Shown in pieces: positions 41,987-51,368 of a stretch of 64,000 nucleotides of DNA. The stretch is from Larkinella rosea (GTDB lineage Bacteria > Bacteroidota > Bacteroidia > Cytophagales > Spirosomataceae). A program made the position numbers and the translations under genes. The DNA lies in NCBI RefSeq assembly GCF_003858635.1, contig NZ_RQJO01000015.1:1-64000 (forward strand), in the 5' to 3' direction. The notes below the pieces were generated by a model. That model ran no database searches. It was not told the origin of the DNA and was given only the letters and a program-made list of their open reading frames with translations. Positions within the stretch are counted from its first letter, which is position 1; each line of letters opens with the position of its first letter.

Positions 41987-42016
41987 ATTCAGGCGTTTTT
42001 AACACTTTTCAAATCG

Positions 42017-43729
42017 ATGTATCTTAACGGAAAGGCCAAAGAACAAGCAAGTTACGATGCCATTGTCATCGGGTCAGGGATCAGTGGAGGCTGGGCAGCC
42101 AAGGAATTGTGCGAAAAAGGGTTGAAAACGCTGGTATTGGAGCGCGGGCGCATGGTAAAACACGTGGCCGATTACCCGACCGCCATGGCGAATCCGTGGG
42201 ATTTGCCCCACCGAAACCGGATGCCCGACGCATTTGACGTGGAAAACCCGATTGCCACCAAATGTTATGCACTGGACGAGGCTACCCAGCAGTTTTTCGT
42301 GAAAGATGCCGACCATCCGTACATTCAGGAAAAACCGTTCGACTGGATTCGGGGCTATCAGGTGGGCGGGAAATCGCTGATCTGGGCGCGGCAAACGCAA
42401 CGCTGGAGTGATTACGAATTTCAGGCGCCCGCCCGCGACGGTTTTGCCGTCGACTGGCCGATTCGCTACGCCGATCTCGCGCCCTGGTACAGTCACGTCG
42501 AGAAGTTTGTCGGCATCAGCGGAAATAAAGACGGGATTGATACGCTACCTGATGGCGAATTTCTGCCACCGTTCGAACTGAACTGCGTCGAGAAACAAAT
42601 CCAGACAACCGTTAAAAACAATTATACCGACCGGCACGTGATCATCGGCCGCTGTGCGCACCTGACCAAACCGCAACCGATTCATTTACAGCAGGGGCGG
42701 GGGCAATGTCAGGCCCGGCATTTGTGCTATCGGGGGTGTCCGTTTGGTGGTTATTTCAGTTCCAATTCGGCGACATTGCCCTGGGCGGCTAAAACCGGTA
42801 ACCTGACGATCCGGCCCGATTCGGTGGTGCATTCCATTATTTACGACGAACAAAAAGGCAAAGCAACGGGCGTGCGCGTGATCGACGCCCATACGAAGCA
42901 ATCGACGGAGTATTTTGCTAAAATCATTTTCGTGAATGCTGCCTGCCTGAATTCCAATCTGGTTCTGCTGAATTCCACCTCGAAACGCTTTCCAAACGGG
43001 TTGGGCAACGACAACGGGTTGCTGGGTCGTTACGTGGCGTTTCACAATTACCGGGGTAGTTTGAACGCTTCGTTCGACGGTTTTCAGAACCAGTATTTCT
43101 ACGGCCGTCGCCCAACAACGGCGTTCATGCCCTCGTTTCGGAATGTAAAAAAACAGGAAACCGACTTTCAGCGGGGTTACATGGTGGCGTTTAGCGCCAG
43201 TCGGGCGGGTTGGCAACGGGGCAGTTCGCAGACTGGTTTCGGCGCTGAATTCAAGGAAAGTTTATTGACGCCCGGCGACTGGAGTGTGTACATGATGATG
43301 CAGGCCGAAACCCTGCCCAAACACGAAAACCACGTCCGGTTAAGTCCGGATCAGAAAGATCCGTTTGGGATTCCGCAATTGATTACGTCCATCGGTTACG
43401 ACGATAACGACGTCAAAATCCTGAAGGATTTTCTGATGCAGGGCGCCGAAATGCTCGAAAAGTCGGGTTGCAAAAACATCTCTTCGCACGACGACAACCG
43501 GAATCCCGGTCTGGACATTCACGAAATGGGCGGTGTTCGGATGGGCAAAGACCCCAAAACCTCCTTGCTGAATAAGTGGAATCAGTTTCACAACGTGAAA
43601 AACGTCTTCGTGACCGATGGTGCCTGCATGACCTCTGTCGGCAACCAAAACCCATCGATTACGTTCATGGCTCTGACCGCCCGGGCCGCCAATCATGCGG
43701 TTTCGGAGTTGAAGAAAGGGGCGTTGTAA
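42017..43729 (+). CDS. GMC-family oxidoreductase (FAD-dependent)
   Basis: 570 residues from ATG 42017. The FAD-binding motif AIVIGSGISGGWAAKEL starts near residue 16, and the GMC C-terminal block is present (HEMGGVRMGKDPKTSLLN, VTDGACMTSVGNQNPSITFMALTARAA with the FAD/active-site NP). A conserved central part carries many Cys/His (CAHLTKPQPIHLQQGRGQCQARHLCYRGCPFGGYF). This subgroup in Bacteroidota is often linked to sugar 3-dehydrogenation with a gluconate-2-dehydrogenase-like small subunit; no such gene lies next to it. No signal peptide is evident at the chosen start. Confidence 0.9.
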   Translation: MYLNGKAKEQASYDAIVIGSGISGGWAAKELCEKGLKTLVLERGRMVKHVADYPTAMANPWDLPHRNRMPDAFDVENPIATKCYALDEATQQFFVKDADHPYIQEKPFDWIRGYQVGGKSLIWARQTQRWSDYEFQAPARDGFAVDWPIRYADLAPWYSHVEKFVGISGNKDGIDTLPDGEFLPPFELNCVEKQIQTTVKNNYTDRHVIIGRCAHLTKPQPIHLQQGRGQCQARHLCYRGCPFGGYFSSNSATLPWAAKTGNLTIRPDSVVHSIIYDEQKGKATGVRVIDAHTKQSTEYFAKIIFVNAACLNSNLVLLNSTSKRFPNGLGNDNGLLGRYVAFHNYRGSLNASFDGFQNQYFYGRRPTTAFMPSFRNVKKQETDFQRGYMVAFSASRAGWQRGSSQTGFGAEFKESLLTPGDWSVYMMMQAETLPKHENHVRLSPDQKDPFGIPQLITSIGYDDNDVKILKDFLMQGAEMLEKSGCKNISSHDDNRNPGLDIHEMGGVRMGKDPKTSLLNKWNQFHNVKNVFVTDGACMTSVGNQNPSITFMALTARAANHAVSELKKGAL

Positions 43730-43731
43730 AC

Positions 43732-43794
43732 GAATAATGCCCAGTTAACAATGAAAACCGCCTTTCGCTATTCATTGTTAATTGGGCATTATTC
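43732..43794. repeat. Palindromic intergenic element, GAATAATGCCC family
   Basis: GAATAATGCCCAGTTAACAA... (43732-43755) and its inverse (43771-43794), 24 bp with one mismatch, in the gap between the convergent GMC and GLPGLI genes. Likely a bidirectional terminator. Confidence 0.78.
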
Positions 43795-43804
43795 ATTCAA
43801 AAAA

Positions 43805-44551
43805 TCAATACCGTATCGTCCAATACGGATTTTCCTGGGCTTTCATACTGGTTTGGATATGGTCTTTGATGATTTTATCGTAATCCGCCGATTTAATTTT
43901 TCTGCCTTTGATTTTCTTATTGGCGGTTAATTCTTTCGAGACATCCCGTAAGTCGATTTTACTGGCAGTAACTACCACATCGCCGTCGTTCAGATCCAAT
44001 TCCAGGATCAGACCTGGTAAACCCGAATACTGCTCCGGACCCGCCGGAATCGGAATATCCTGCGCAAACCAGGCCACTATTTTCTGTTGCTTAATCGGAT
44101 CTTCTGTTTCAGCCTTCATACAGATATGGCCAGCAATGTCTTTCAACTGATTCAGAATCTTCCACTTCGGTGTTTTTAGTGAATCATCGATGAGGTACGT
44201 TCTCCCCAACATTTCAATAACATCCGATTGGGTTTCCTGCTTGAAATCCCGACGGATGATGTAATCGCTGTTCCGGTACGACCACTGCCCGTTTTCACTC
44301 CGCCAGTATTCGTCTGCGTTGGTATATAGGCTCTGGTCCTCGTTGAAATACAACACCATTTGAGTCGGCTTGCTGCTGTAGTTCTTGTTGGTGGCCTTCA
44401 TCCGTTCTTTCTGATCCAGGCTCAGAAACGTCATCCGGGACATAATTTTAACATAATCCTGCGTGCGGTCATACGTAACCATGCCTTCCATTTTCTGGGC
44501 AATTGCCTGGATGCCGGTGATTGCAAAAAGAAATACCAGAAGCTTTTTCAT
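43805..44551 (-). CDS. GLPGLI family protein
   Basis: 248 residues. Signal peptide MKKLLVFLFAITGIQAIAQ. The family motif appears as YSGLPGLILELDLNDGD near residue 175 with the preceding AWFAQDIPIPAGPEQY, the hallmark of the GLPGLI proteins (TIGR01200). The family is confined to Bacteroidota, often next to TonB-dependent transporter-like barrels, as here (22 bp after the barrel gene). Function unknown. Confidence 0.93.
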   Translation of the reverse strand: MKKLLVFLFAITGIQAIAQKMEGMVTYDRTQDYVKIMSRMTFLSLDQKERMKATNKNYSSKPTQMVLYFNEDQSLYTNADEYWRSENGQWSYRNSDYIIRRDFKQETQSDVIEMLGRTYLIDDSLKTPKWKILNQLKDIAGHICMKAETEDPIKQQKIVAWFAQDIPIPAGPEQYSGLPGLILELDLNDGDVVVTASKIDLRDVSKELTANKKIKGRKIKSADYDKIIKDHIQTSMKAQENPYWTIRY

Positions 44552-44573
44552 TCTATTAGAAATATCATCGTGA

Positions 44574-47402
44574 TTAAAAGTAATTATTCTGCCGCATCTG
44601 CGACTTCAGGCCACGCAGGTTATACGAAAACGAGAGCATGAAATACCGCGCCAGCGTCTGAATCCGCTCCGTTTGAACGTAATTCTGGTAAGCCTGTTGT
44701 GAAATGCCCCGGTTTTTGTTGAAAACGTCATAGGCCGTCAACCGCACCTCCGCTTTGTTATCTTTCAGGAAAAGTTTGTAAACCGATAGGTTCAAAATCG
44801 GTAATTCCTGCCGAAAATCAAATTTGGGATTTTTGTAAATCATGTAGCTCATCCGTGCGTTGAAGAACACACCCTTTGGCAGCATGACGTTCATATTTCC
44901 GCCGTAGTTGTAATTGTAAATCGTCAGATTCTGCGCCTTATTGACGGAGTACTTCGTATCCGTGATGCTGAAGTTAAACGTCGGATAGAATGTAAACTTC
45001 TCACTGGGCGTCAAATCCAGGCTGGCGTACATGTTGTAACTATTGCTGTTGGTCTGGTTCAGCGCATTATTGATGTACGTCGGAAATTTGTTCAAGTTGG
45101 TGTAAAAGTTCGTATTTAAAACCGCTTTCGTTTTTTTCAACGGAAAACTAAAATAAATACTTCCGCCCTTTGTCGTTCCTCCGCTGATGTTTACCGGCTT
45201 GGTTGTGGTTACCAGCAATGTGTCAATCGTTTGATTATAAACAATTTGGTTGATGTTATAACCGTAGTTCAGGTTGACAAACACGTTGACGAAACTACCG
45301 GGATTAAAGACGCCAAAACCGCCACTGACCCGGTGCGTGAGCGCGGGCAACAAATCGGGGTTTCCTTCCCGAATGAAGCGTGGGTTGCTGTTATCGACCA
45401 CCGGTTGTAAATCACTGGTTTGGGGCTGGTTGACGTTTACATTGTAACCGGCATTGAAGCGCTTGTTTTTCCGGTTAAAATTCAGGCTGACGTTCGGAAC
45501 CAGGGAGAAATAACTGCGGTCGACCTTGGTAAAGCTTGAAGAAGCCTGATCCGACGCAAATTTCCCGGCCTGGTGGAACCACAGGGCCGCCAAACCGCCC
45601 GACACGTTGAATCCTTTGTCGGAATAGCGAATCAGGGAACCCACCCGGTTGTAGGTGAAATCATTGGTGTAATACCGGCTCAGCGTATTGTTCCGGACGG
45701 ATCCCTGGTCGCCAACATCGAATACATCGCGATCGACCTTGTCGTTCCGCAGACTAAAATTGTAAAACGTCTCCCAAAACGTGGTTTTCGACAGCGGCTC
45801 GATGTAATCCAGACTCGACTTGATTTCGGTTCGTAGGCTATTGGTGACGTTGTCCTGGTTGATACGGAAAATGGTTGGGGCACCGGTAGCAGTGGTGTCA
45901 TTGAAATAGGTGTTGGTCGAGCGTTGCTGGGCCGAACCGTCGGTATCGTTTACGTTGTAAGCGACACTGGCCGCGAAGTTGCGCCCTTTCTTCCGGAACG
46001 AATGCCGGAAAATGGCCGTTGTCGCCAGCTGAAATCCGTTGAACTGGTTGCGGTTATCGAATTGCGTCTGGCTGGTGCGCGTGGTCTGATTGACCCCCTG
46101 AAAGAAATTCTGATCGCTGAACAGGGCCGTGTTGCCGTTGTTGGCGCGCAGGTTACCAATCAGAACCAGTGTATTCAGCGAGTCGAGTTTTTGCTCAAAC
46201 CGGGCGCTTCCGCGGTGATTCCGCGTCAGGCTCCCCTGGCTTTTTTGATCGGTATTCAAAAAAGAGCTATTGGGCAGGAACGTTTCTTTTTCCAGGTCCG
46301 AACCAAGCGTCAAACCGCTCTGGTTGTAGAAATAATTGGAACTGAGTTTGGTTTTTTTCGTATCGTAATTATAGTTGGCACCACCGGCATAGTTCCGGGA
46401 AAAGCCCCGGTTGTTGCTCCCTCCACCCGTGATTGGAACGCCCATGCCATCATCACCCCCAAAGAAGTAAACCCCTCCGCTATAAAACCCAAAATCGCCC
46501 TGATCTTCCCAGTTGAAGGATTGGCTCCCCCGAAAATCCTGGTAATCATCGAAAGATAAACCGGTCTGGTTGATGTTGTTGCCCAGACCAATCACCGACA
46601 TTTGTTCCTTGGTATTGAAGCGATTGTAATTTCCCCGGAGCTGAAACCGGTCTTTATTCCCAATTCCCGCGGTTACTTTCCCAAAACCGCCCTTGCGGTG
46701 ACTTTCTTTCAGTTCGAGGTTAACGGCTTTTTCCCGCTTCCCGTCGTCGATGCCGGTCGTTTTGGCCGCTTCGGTTTTATCGTTGAACACCTGCACTTTC
46801 GAAATGGCGTCGGCGGGGAGGTTTTTAGTGGCTAATTTCGGATCTGAGCCAAAAAAAGTCTTACCATCTACGGTCACTTTCTTGACATCCTCGCCCTGCG
46901 CTTTGATGTTGCCATCCTGATCGACCTGCATCCCCGGGAGTTTCCGCAACAGTTCTTCCACCGTCGATCCGGGCGGTACTTTAAACGAGCTGGCGTTGTA
47001 TTCCACCGTATCGCCCCGAATGCTCAGGGGCGCTTTAGCGGTTTTAATGACCACCTCAAGCAACTCTTTCTGAATGGGTTTGATGGATAAGGCACCCAGA
47101 TCGGTTGCATCGCCGGCTTCGGGATTGACTTCCACCTGCAGCGGCAAAAAACCGACATACGACACTTTCAGAATATAGGGAGCGCGTCTTACGTTCCGGA
47201 ATTCGAAAGCGCCTTTGTCGTTCGTGCGTCCGAAATTGACCAGGGCCGAATCTTTCGGAGTCAGGAGCATAACCGTGGCGCCGGGCATCAAGGCTTTGGA
47301 GGTATCAGTAATGGAACCCCGGATAGAAATACGACCCGACTGTTGAGCAAAAACCGCACTACAACAAACCGTCAGGAACAGCAGCAGGAAAATTTTTTTC
47401 AT
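44574..47402 (-). CDS. TonB-dependent-receptor-like outer membrane beta-barrel protein
   Basis: 942 residues. Signal peptide ending AVFAQ, then a carboxypeptidase-regulatory-like domain (ISIRGSITDTSKALMPGATVMLL, about residues 23-110) and a plug-like region (VEELLRKLPGMQVDQDGNI, VTVDGKTFFGSDPKLATKNLPADAISKVQVF). The remainder is a strand-rich barrel of the OMP_b-brl_3 type ending FSYNLRGLKSQMRQNNYF. No TonB box is seen near the mature N terminus, so energy coupling is uncertain. Transcribed with the GLPGLI gene; substrate unknown. Confidence 0.9.
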   Translation of the reverse strand: MKKIFLLLFLTVCCSAVFAQQSGRISIRGSITDTSKALMPGATVMLLTPKDSALVNFGRTNDKGAFEFRNVRRAPYILKVSYVGFLPLQVEVNPEAGDATDLGALSIKPIQKELLEVVIKTAKAPLSIRGDTVEYNASSFKVPPGSTVEELLRKLPGMQVDQDGNIKAQGEDVKKVTVDGKTFFGSDPKLATKNLPADAISKVQVFNDKTEAAKTTGIDDGKREKAVNLELKESHRKGGFGKVTAGIGNKDRFQLRGNYNRFNTKEQMSVIGLGNNINQTGLSFDDYQDFRGSQSFNWEDQGDFGFYSGGVYFFGGDDGMGVPITGGGSNNRGFSRNYAGGANYNYDTKKTKLSSNYFYNQSGLTLGSDLEKETFLPNSSFLNTDQKSQGSLTRNHRGSARFEQKLDSLNTLVLIGNLRANNGNTALFSDQNFFQGVNQTTRTSQTQFDNRNQFNGFQLATTAIFRHSFRKKGRNFAASVAYNVNDTDGSAQQRSTNTYFNDTTATGAPTIFRINQDNVTNSLRTEIKSSLDYIEPLSKTTFWETFYNFSLRNDKVDRDVFDVGDQGSVRNNTLSRYYTNDFTYNRVGSLIRYSDKGFNVSGGLAALWFHQAGKFASDQASSSFTKVDRSYFSLVPNVSLNFNRKNKRFNAGYNVNVNQPQTSDLQPVVDNSNPRFIREGNPDLLPALTHRVSGGFGVFNPGSFVNVFVNLNYGYNINQIVYNQTIDTLLVTTTKPVNISGGTTKGGSIYFSFPLKKTKAVLNTNFYTNLNKFPTYINNALNQTNSNSYNMYASLDLTPSEKFTFYPTFNFSITDTKYSVNKAQNLTIYNYNYGGNMNVMLPKGVFFNARMSYMIYKNPKFDFRQELPILNLSVYKLFLKDNKAEVRLTAYDVFNKNRGISQQAYQNYVQTERIQTLARYFMLSFSYNLRGLKSQMRQNNYF

Positions 47403-47650
47403 GGGGATAGGAAACAGTTAACAGCGATGAGTCGGCAAATTGGAAAGAATTAACATTCATTGCTGAAAGTTAACAATTTTTAATAGTTACAACTACAAAT
47501 ATAGTTAAAAAAATAATTTTATAGGTAAAACTCCGGACAGGAAACCCGGCGAATAGGAATCTTGAATAGGGCAAAGAGGGTATTTTACAACGAAATGTTG
47601 CACGGATTTACCGCAGAACGCGCAAAAAACGATTTATGATATACCGTTCA
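47403..47650. other. Intergenic region upstream of the barrel gene
   Basis: A/T-rich; no ORF of note. A minus-strand -7 candidate TATATTTG (CAAATATA on plus, 47496-47503) lies about 94 bp upstream of the barrel start. Nothing else recognised. Confidence 0.55.
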
Positions 47651-48478
47651 TCACAATAATTCGTTGACCCGAACCAGATTGTAGTTTTTAGTCTGAAGAT
47701 ACCTGAGTAGTTCGTCGAGGTGCGCATAGAGCTTATCAGTACGATCGGGATGCGTACCGATGTGCAGCAACAGAACAAAACCGTTCAGTCCAGCCGGACG
47801 ATGCTGTTCATACTCATAAATAGACTTCAGAATGATTGCGCTGCTGCGGTAATTCGGCAGATCGGGGGTGGTGTAATCAGCGTGGCTGAGGGTTCCGGGC
47901 GTATACGAAATGAGTTGTAAACCCGCTTGGTGAGTCCAGGCGGCAATCGTGTCGTTATACCATTCGTAGGGAGGCAGAAAAAACCGGGCGTCTTTTTTCG
48001 AAATTCCATACTGCCGCATTTCCACATAATTCCGATCCAGATCAGTCCGAAACCGGGTTTGATCCACCAATAAACTGTCCCGCTTACGCCAGTCGCAATA
48101 CAACAAATGCTGATCGGAATGAGCACCAAGGTAATGACCGTCTTTTTTCAGGTTGCGAATCAGCGTTCGGAAATCCGGATTGCGGTAAAACCGGCCCGTC
48201 AGAAAGAATGACGCCGGAACCCGGTTTTTTGCCAACGTTTGCCGGATCGATTTGCCACCGTCGGCGTATTCATCACCGGTAAAAACAATAGCCAGCCGAC
48301 GGACTGTCGAATCGCCCCGAATGATGGCTCCGCGAATCCTCGTTTTTCCGTCCGGAATATATTTTTGATGATTTTTCCGTTCAGGTGCAACGCAACCAGG
48401 GGGAATTGCATCTTTCACACAATTATCGATCTCAGGAACGATAAACCAGCACAGAAAACACAACCAAACGATCAGCAT
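47651..48478 (-). CDS. Polysaccharide deacetylase family protein
   Basis: 275 residues with a hydrophobic N terminus that may be a signal or anchor. The NodB-like fold is recognisable: IVFTGDEYADGGKSIRQTL takes the place of the usual TFDDGP motif and keeps acidic residues, VPASFFLTG, GAHSDQHLLY has the metal His pair (HSxxH), FFLPPYEWYND is motif 3 (R/LxPPY), and LLLHIGTHP holds the last His. This form is common in Bacteroidota beside glycoside hydrolases. The GH9 gene is 380 bp away on the same strand, so both may act on a beta-linked polysaccharide. Divergent from the 48514 gene by 35 bp. Confidence 0.85.
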   Translation of the reverse strand: MLIVWLCFLCWFIVPEIDNCVKDAIPPGCVAPERKNHQKYIPDGKTRIRGAIIRGDSTVRRLAIVFTGDEYADGGKSIRQTLAKNRVPASFFLTGRFYRNPDFRTLIRNLKKDGHYLGAHSDQHLLYCDWRKRDSLLVDQTRFRTDLDRNYVEMRQYGISKKDARFFLPPYEWYNDTIAAWTHQAGLQLISYTPGTLSHADYTTPDLPNYRSSAIILKSIYEYEQHRPAGLNGFVLLLHIGTHPDRTDKLYAHLDELLRYLQTKNYNLVRVNELL

Positions 48479-48513
48479 AGCGGGACACCATTACACTCAA
48501 AAAACACCGTATC

Positions 48514-48846
48514 ATGAATTTGATGAACTCTTGGGCTACCCGGACCCCTATGGCGACTCCATTGAACACTTACACCGTTGACATGGAACACACCGGTTTA
48601 TCCGGTTGGATCAGCTACCGCGAATCGATGCTGACGCTACGGTTTTCCTATGAACGCATGCTGACATCGATCTACGTTTTCGTTCCGGGCGACGAGCAAT
48701 GGGCGGCTTACTGCCGGAGTGCCGGAGCCAAGACCGCTACCCCCCGCCGAACCGAAATTATCCACCGCATTGCCTCAGAACTCCGCAATCAGCAGGCGCC
48801 GTCGATGGTGCAAATTAATGAATTTGGAATTGAGGTAATGTTTTGA
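48514..48846 (+). CDS. Small protein of unknown function
   Basis: 110 residues; no signal peptide, no known motif. The centre alternates beta and alpha (GLSGWISYRESMLTLRFSYERMLTSIYVFVPGDEQWAAYC), then a helical, charged stretch (RRTEIIHRIASELRNQQ). Coding character is plausible but start choice is uncertain (ATG 48514, 48523 and 48550). It lies between two minus-strand genes, 11 bp from the GH9 stop. Confidence 0.55.
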   Translation: MNLMNSWATRTPMATPLNTYTVDMEHTGLSGWISYRESMLTLRFSYERMLTSIYVFVPGDEQWAAYCRSAGAKTATPRRTEIIHRIASELRNQQAPSMVQINEFGIEVMF

Positions 48847-48857
48847 GAAAACGATTC

Positions 48858-50819
48858 CTACCGCCGTCTTTTCTTTTTCTTCCCCGACGAACGGCTTGCC
48901 GAAGCCTTTTTCCGGCCGGACGATTTCTTCCGAACGGTTTTCCGGGATGAACTTTTCTTTTTCCCTTTGACTACTTTTTTCCCTTTAACACTTTTCGCTT
49001 TAGCCGGAGCGTCTGCGACGGTTGCTGCCGCTGTCGTTTCGCCCTGTTTGGCCGCCAGCAGGTAAATCAGCGACGCCGTACCGTCCATCGTCGGTTCGTT
49101 GGTGCTATAGTCGCCGTAATCGTCGTGGTAAACCACCAGATCGCTCTGAAACTCCGCATATTCGTCCGGTTCTTTCAATTCAATCCCGATCAGGTTTTTG
49201 TAAATCCGGCCGTACACCGGCCCGTCGACCAAACCGCCGTCAATAGGGAACTTGCCGAGGTGCGTAAAGGCCGAGTGTGGATCGGCGGGCGTGTCGGCAC
49301 CGGCGGGCAAACCGTATACGAAGCTCGTTCCCCACGGATTACAACCAAACAGCCAGTCGAAACACGCCTGTTCGAGCTGGAGATAGCGATTATCGCCGGT
49401 CAGTTTGCGGTACCAATAACACTGAATAGCAAACGACGTTGTCAGGTTGTTGCTGCACCAGATAAACGGAATGCCCCGATAAAACGCATTCGTTTGCGCT
49501 TTCTGCCAGATTTTCTCAATGCCGCTCCGGTAAAAACCGACGATGTGCTGCCGACGCGTATCGGCCACCCGTTTGGCTACTTCATAATGTCCGATATTGA
49601 TGAACGGATACCACTGATAATGCCGGGCGGTGTCGGCACCCAGCCAGGGCGTTTCCGGTTCGATCAAACCGTAGGCATAGGCGCTGTTGAGGTAATCGGC
49701 GGCTTTGTAGCCCTGAATGCGGGCGGCATTGTACATTTCTGCAGCCGCCAGTTCCATGTCATCGACGTAATTATCTTCCTCGTAAAAATAAGGTGACCGA
49801 CCCGGAGCCGTCTGACAAACCCCCGGTTTTTGTAACCCGAGCATGTAGGCGGATTGCGCTCGTTCCCACAATTTATCGGCATAATCCAGATCGCGTTTCC
49901 GGAGAACCTGAAACCCTAACGCAAACGCACTGCTGAACTTTCCGGCCGTCGAAGCGACGCCCGTTGCGCGGTTTTTGTATTTAAAAAGCCCCTGCGGTTT
50001 TCCGGTGGCAAAATAAACCGGTCGCTCGAAGCCTTTTCCGTAGAAGTCATCCTGTTTGGGAATCCGTAGCCCGGAATGATCGCGGTCGTCGGCCAGTTGA
50101 TTGAACATCCAGTCGTCTTTCGGGTGCATTTTCAACAACCAGTCGAGTCCCCAGCGCGCTTCGTCCAGCACGTCGGCCTGATTATTTGGGCCTTCCAACC
50201 CATTGGCCTGGTGCAAATCCCCAAAAACTTTGGGAAAATCGCGGTAAGCCGCTAATAAATGATAGGTCGCGTTGGCGGAGGTCGGAACGTATTGCAGGTA
50301 ATCGGAAGCATCGTGCCAGCCGCCCGAAACGTCGATGTGCGTGCTGTCGGGCATGGGGCCGTACATCGTGTAGCCGTCGTGCGTATGGCAGGAATCTTTC
50401 AGGAAAGGATTGTAGCCGCTGCGTTGCTGGCGCATGTACCGCAGGCAAAAATCGGCCGCTCCATTGTATACGTCGTCGGCAATCCGGAACTCCGGTGATT
50501 GAACCGAACCGGTTTTTAAGTAATATCTGCCCGGTTTTCGAACGGCCGAAAAATCAAGCCGGTAGGTTTGGGAGAACGGACCGTATGTACCAAAATCTTT
50601 TCCTACAGGATTTTCATAGACCACTTTCCCCGTCACGGCGTCGACAACCTGGAAGGGTTGTTCGAGCGTTTCCGCCGTTTTTCCGGCCCAGATGGCCACT
50701 TTCGGGCCGGTGGGCCGGTAGCCCAGAAAGTTGATTCGTATCCAGGCTTGCTCCTCTCCGGTGGATTTAAATGCGGCAATCCATACAACTAAACCAATCA
50801 GCAAAAATAATTTCCTCAT
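48858..50819 (-). CDS. Glycoside hydrolase family 9 with a strongly basic C-terminal tail
   Basis: 653 residues from ATG 50819, which opens a signal peptide. An Ig-like N-terminal domain (INFLGYRPTGPKVAIWAG) precedes the GH9 (alpha/alpha)6 barrel, with the catalytic Asp motif SGGWHDASDYLQY and the C-terminal catalytic Glu block HDDYGDYSTNEPTMDGTA, plus CNPWGTSFVYGLP. Endo- or exo-beta-glucanase of cellulase type, secreted. The last ~48 residues are nearly all Lys, Arg and Ser (KGKKKSSSRKTVRKKSSG), a histone-like tail not part of GH9; possibly an anchor to anionic polymers. Followed by the polysaccharide deacetylase gene. Confidence 0.92.
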   Translation of the reverse strand: MRKLFLLIGLVVWIAAFKSTGEEQAWIRINFLGYRPTGPKVAIWAGKTAETLEQPFQVVDAVTGKVVYENPVGKDFGTYGPFSQTYRLDFSAVRKPGRYYLKTGSVQSPEFRIADDVYNGAADFCLRYMRQQRSGYNPFLKDSCHTHDGYTMYGPMPDSTHIDVSGGWHDASDYLQYVPTSANATYHLLAAYRDFPKVFGDLHQANGLEGPNNQADVLDEARWGLDWLLKMHPKDDWMFNQLADDRDHSGLRIPKQDDFYGKGFERPVYFATGKPQGLFKYKNRATGVASTAGKFSSAFALGFQVLRKRDLDYADKLWERAQSAYMLGLQKPGVCQTAPGRSPYFYEEDNYVDDMELAAAEMYNAARIQGYKAADYLNSAYAYGLIEPETPWLGADTARHYQWYPFINIGHYEVAKRVADTRRQHIVGFYRSGIEKIWQKAQTNAFYRGIPFIWCSNNLTTSFAIQCYWYRKLTGDNRYLQLEQACFDWLFGCNPWGTSFVYGLPAGADTPADPHSAFTHLGKFPIDGGLVDGPVYGRIYKNLIGIELKEPDEYAEFQSDLVVYHDDYGDYSTNEPTMDGTASLIYLLAAKQGETTAAATVADAPAKAKSVKGKKVVKGKKKSSSRKTVRKKSSGRKKASASRSSGKKKKRRR

Positions 50820-50955
50820 CGTAGGCAAGTTACAACTTTTACCGGTTGCGACGGAAAATCCGAATAAATGAAATACACCCATCCCCGGCGACTTTCAACC
50901 AAAATCGGGAATGGGTGTATGTATGGATATAGTATTGTATCTCTACCGGAAAAAA

Positions 50956-51156
50956 TCAATAGCGCCGTTCGAGCATTTCGAGAATGCGCAACCAGGGCAT
51001 GCCACTGCGGATAAATTGATCCAGCGGTATTTCAGAAAGAAGATTAAAACGCTTTTCCAGGCTTTCTTCAATGGGTTGATCTTTTTTTGAAGAATGCTTA
51101 CGATAAAGCTCATCGCCCATCATGCTGGATAAGAGGTAGTAGCTATTGTACTGCAT
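50956..51156 (-). CDS. Small cytosolic protein of unknown function
   Basis: 66 residues (MQYNSYYLLSSMMGDELYRK...), helical and charged, no signal. Coding status is supported by a well-formed promoter just upstream (51182-51212) that points to this ATG, 25 bp from the -7 element. Not recognised. Confidence 0.62.
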   Translation of the reverse strand: MQYNSYYLLSSMMGDELYRKHSSKKDQPIEESLEKRFNLLSEIPLDQFIRSGMPWLRILEMLERRY

Positions 51157-51181
51157 AAGATTACTTACTTTTACGGTGACA

Positions 51182-51212
51182 CAAAGTTAGGCTACAAAAG
51201 TACTTTCTCCAA
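51182..51212 (-). promoter_or_regulatory. Promoter of the 51156 gene
   Basis: On the minus strand TTG (51212-51210), 20 bp, TAACTTTG (51189-51182), an exact TAnnTTTG. An overlapping second -7 match TACTTTTG lies at 51195-51202. Confidence 0.6.
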
Positions 51213-51368
51213 CCCGTTCAAACAGTTTATTCAAATCAACCTGCTCCTAATCAGGAGAAAACGGGGTATTTAACCGACTTGCGGGACGTTCGTGCCACCC
51301 GCTAAATTGGTGAGATATACTTAATAGACGCAACTTAGTTCTAAAAGTCACTTTTCGATTTTCTTTTG

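Noticed and set aside
41906-42016. Earlier start of the GMC gene at 41906
   Set aside because: A TATCTTTG promoter element lies inside this extension and the FAD motif follows naturally after ATG 42017.
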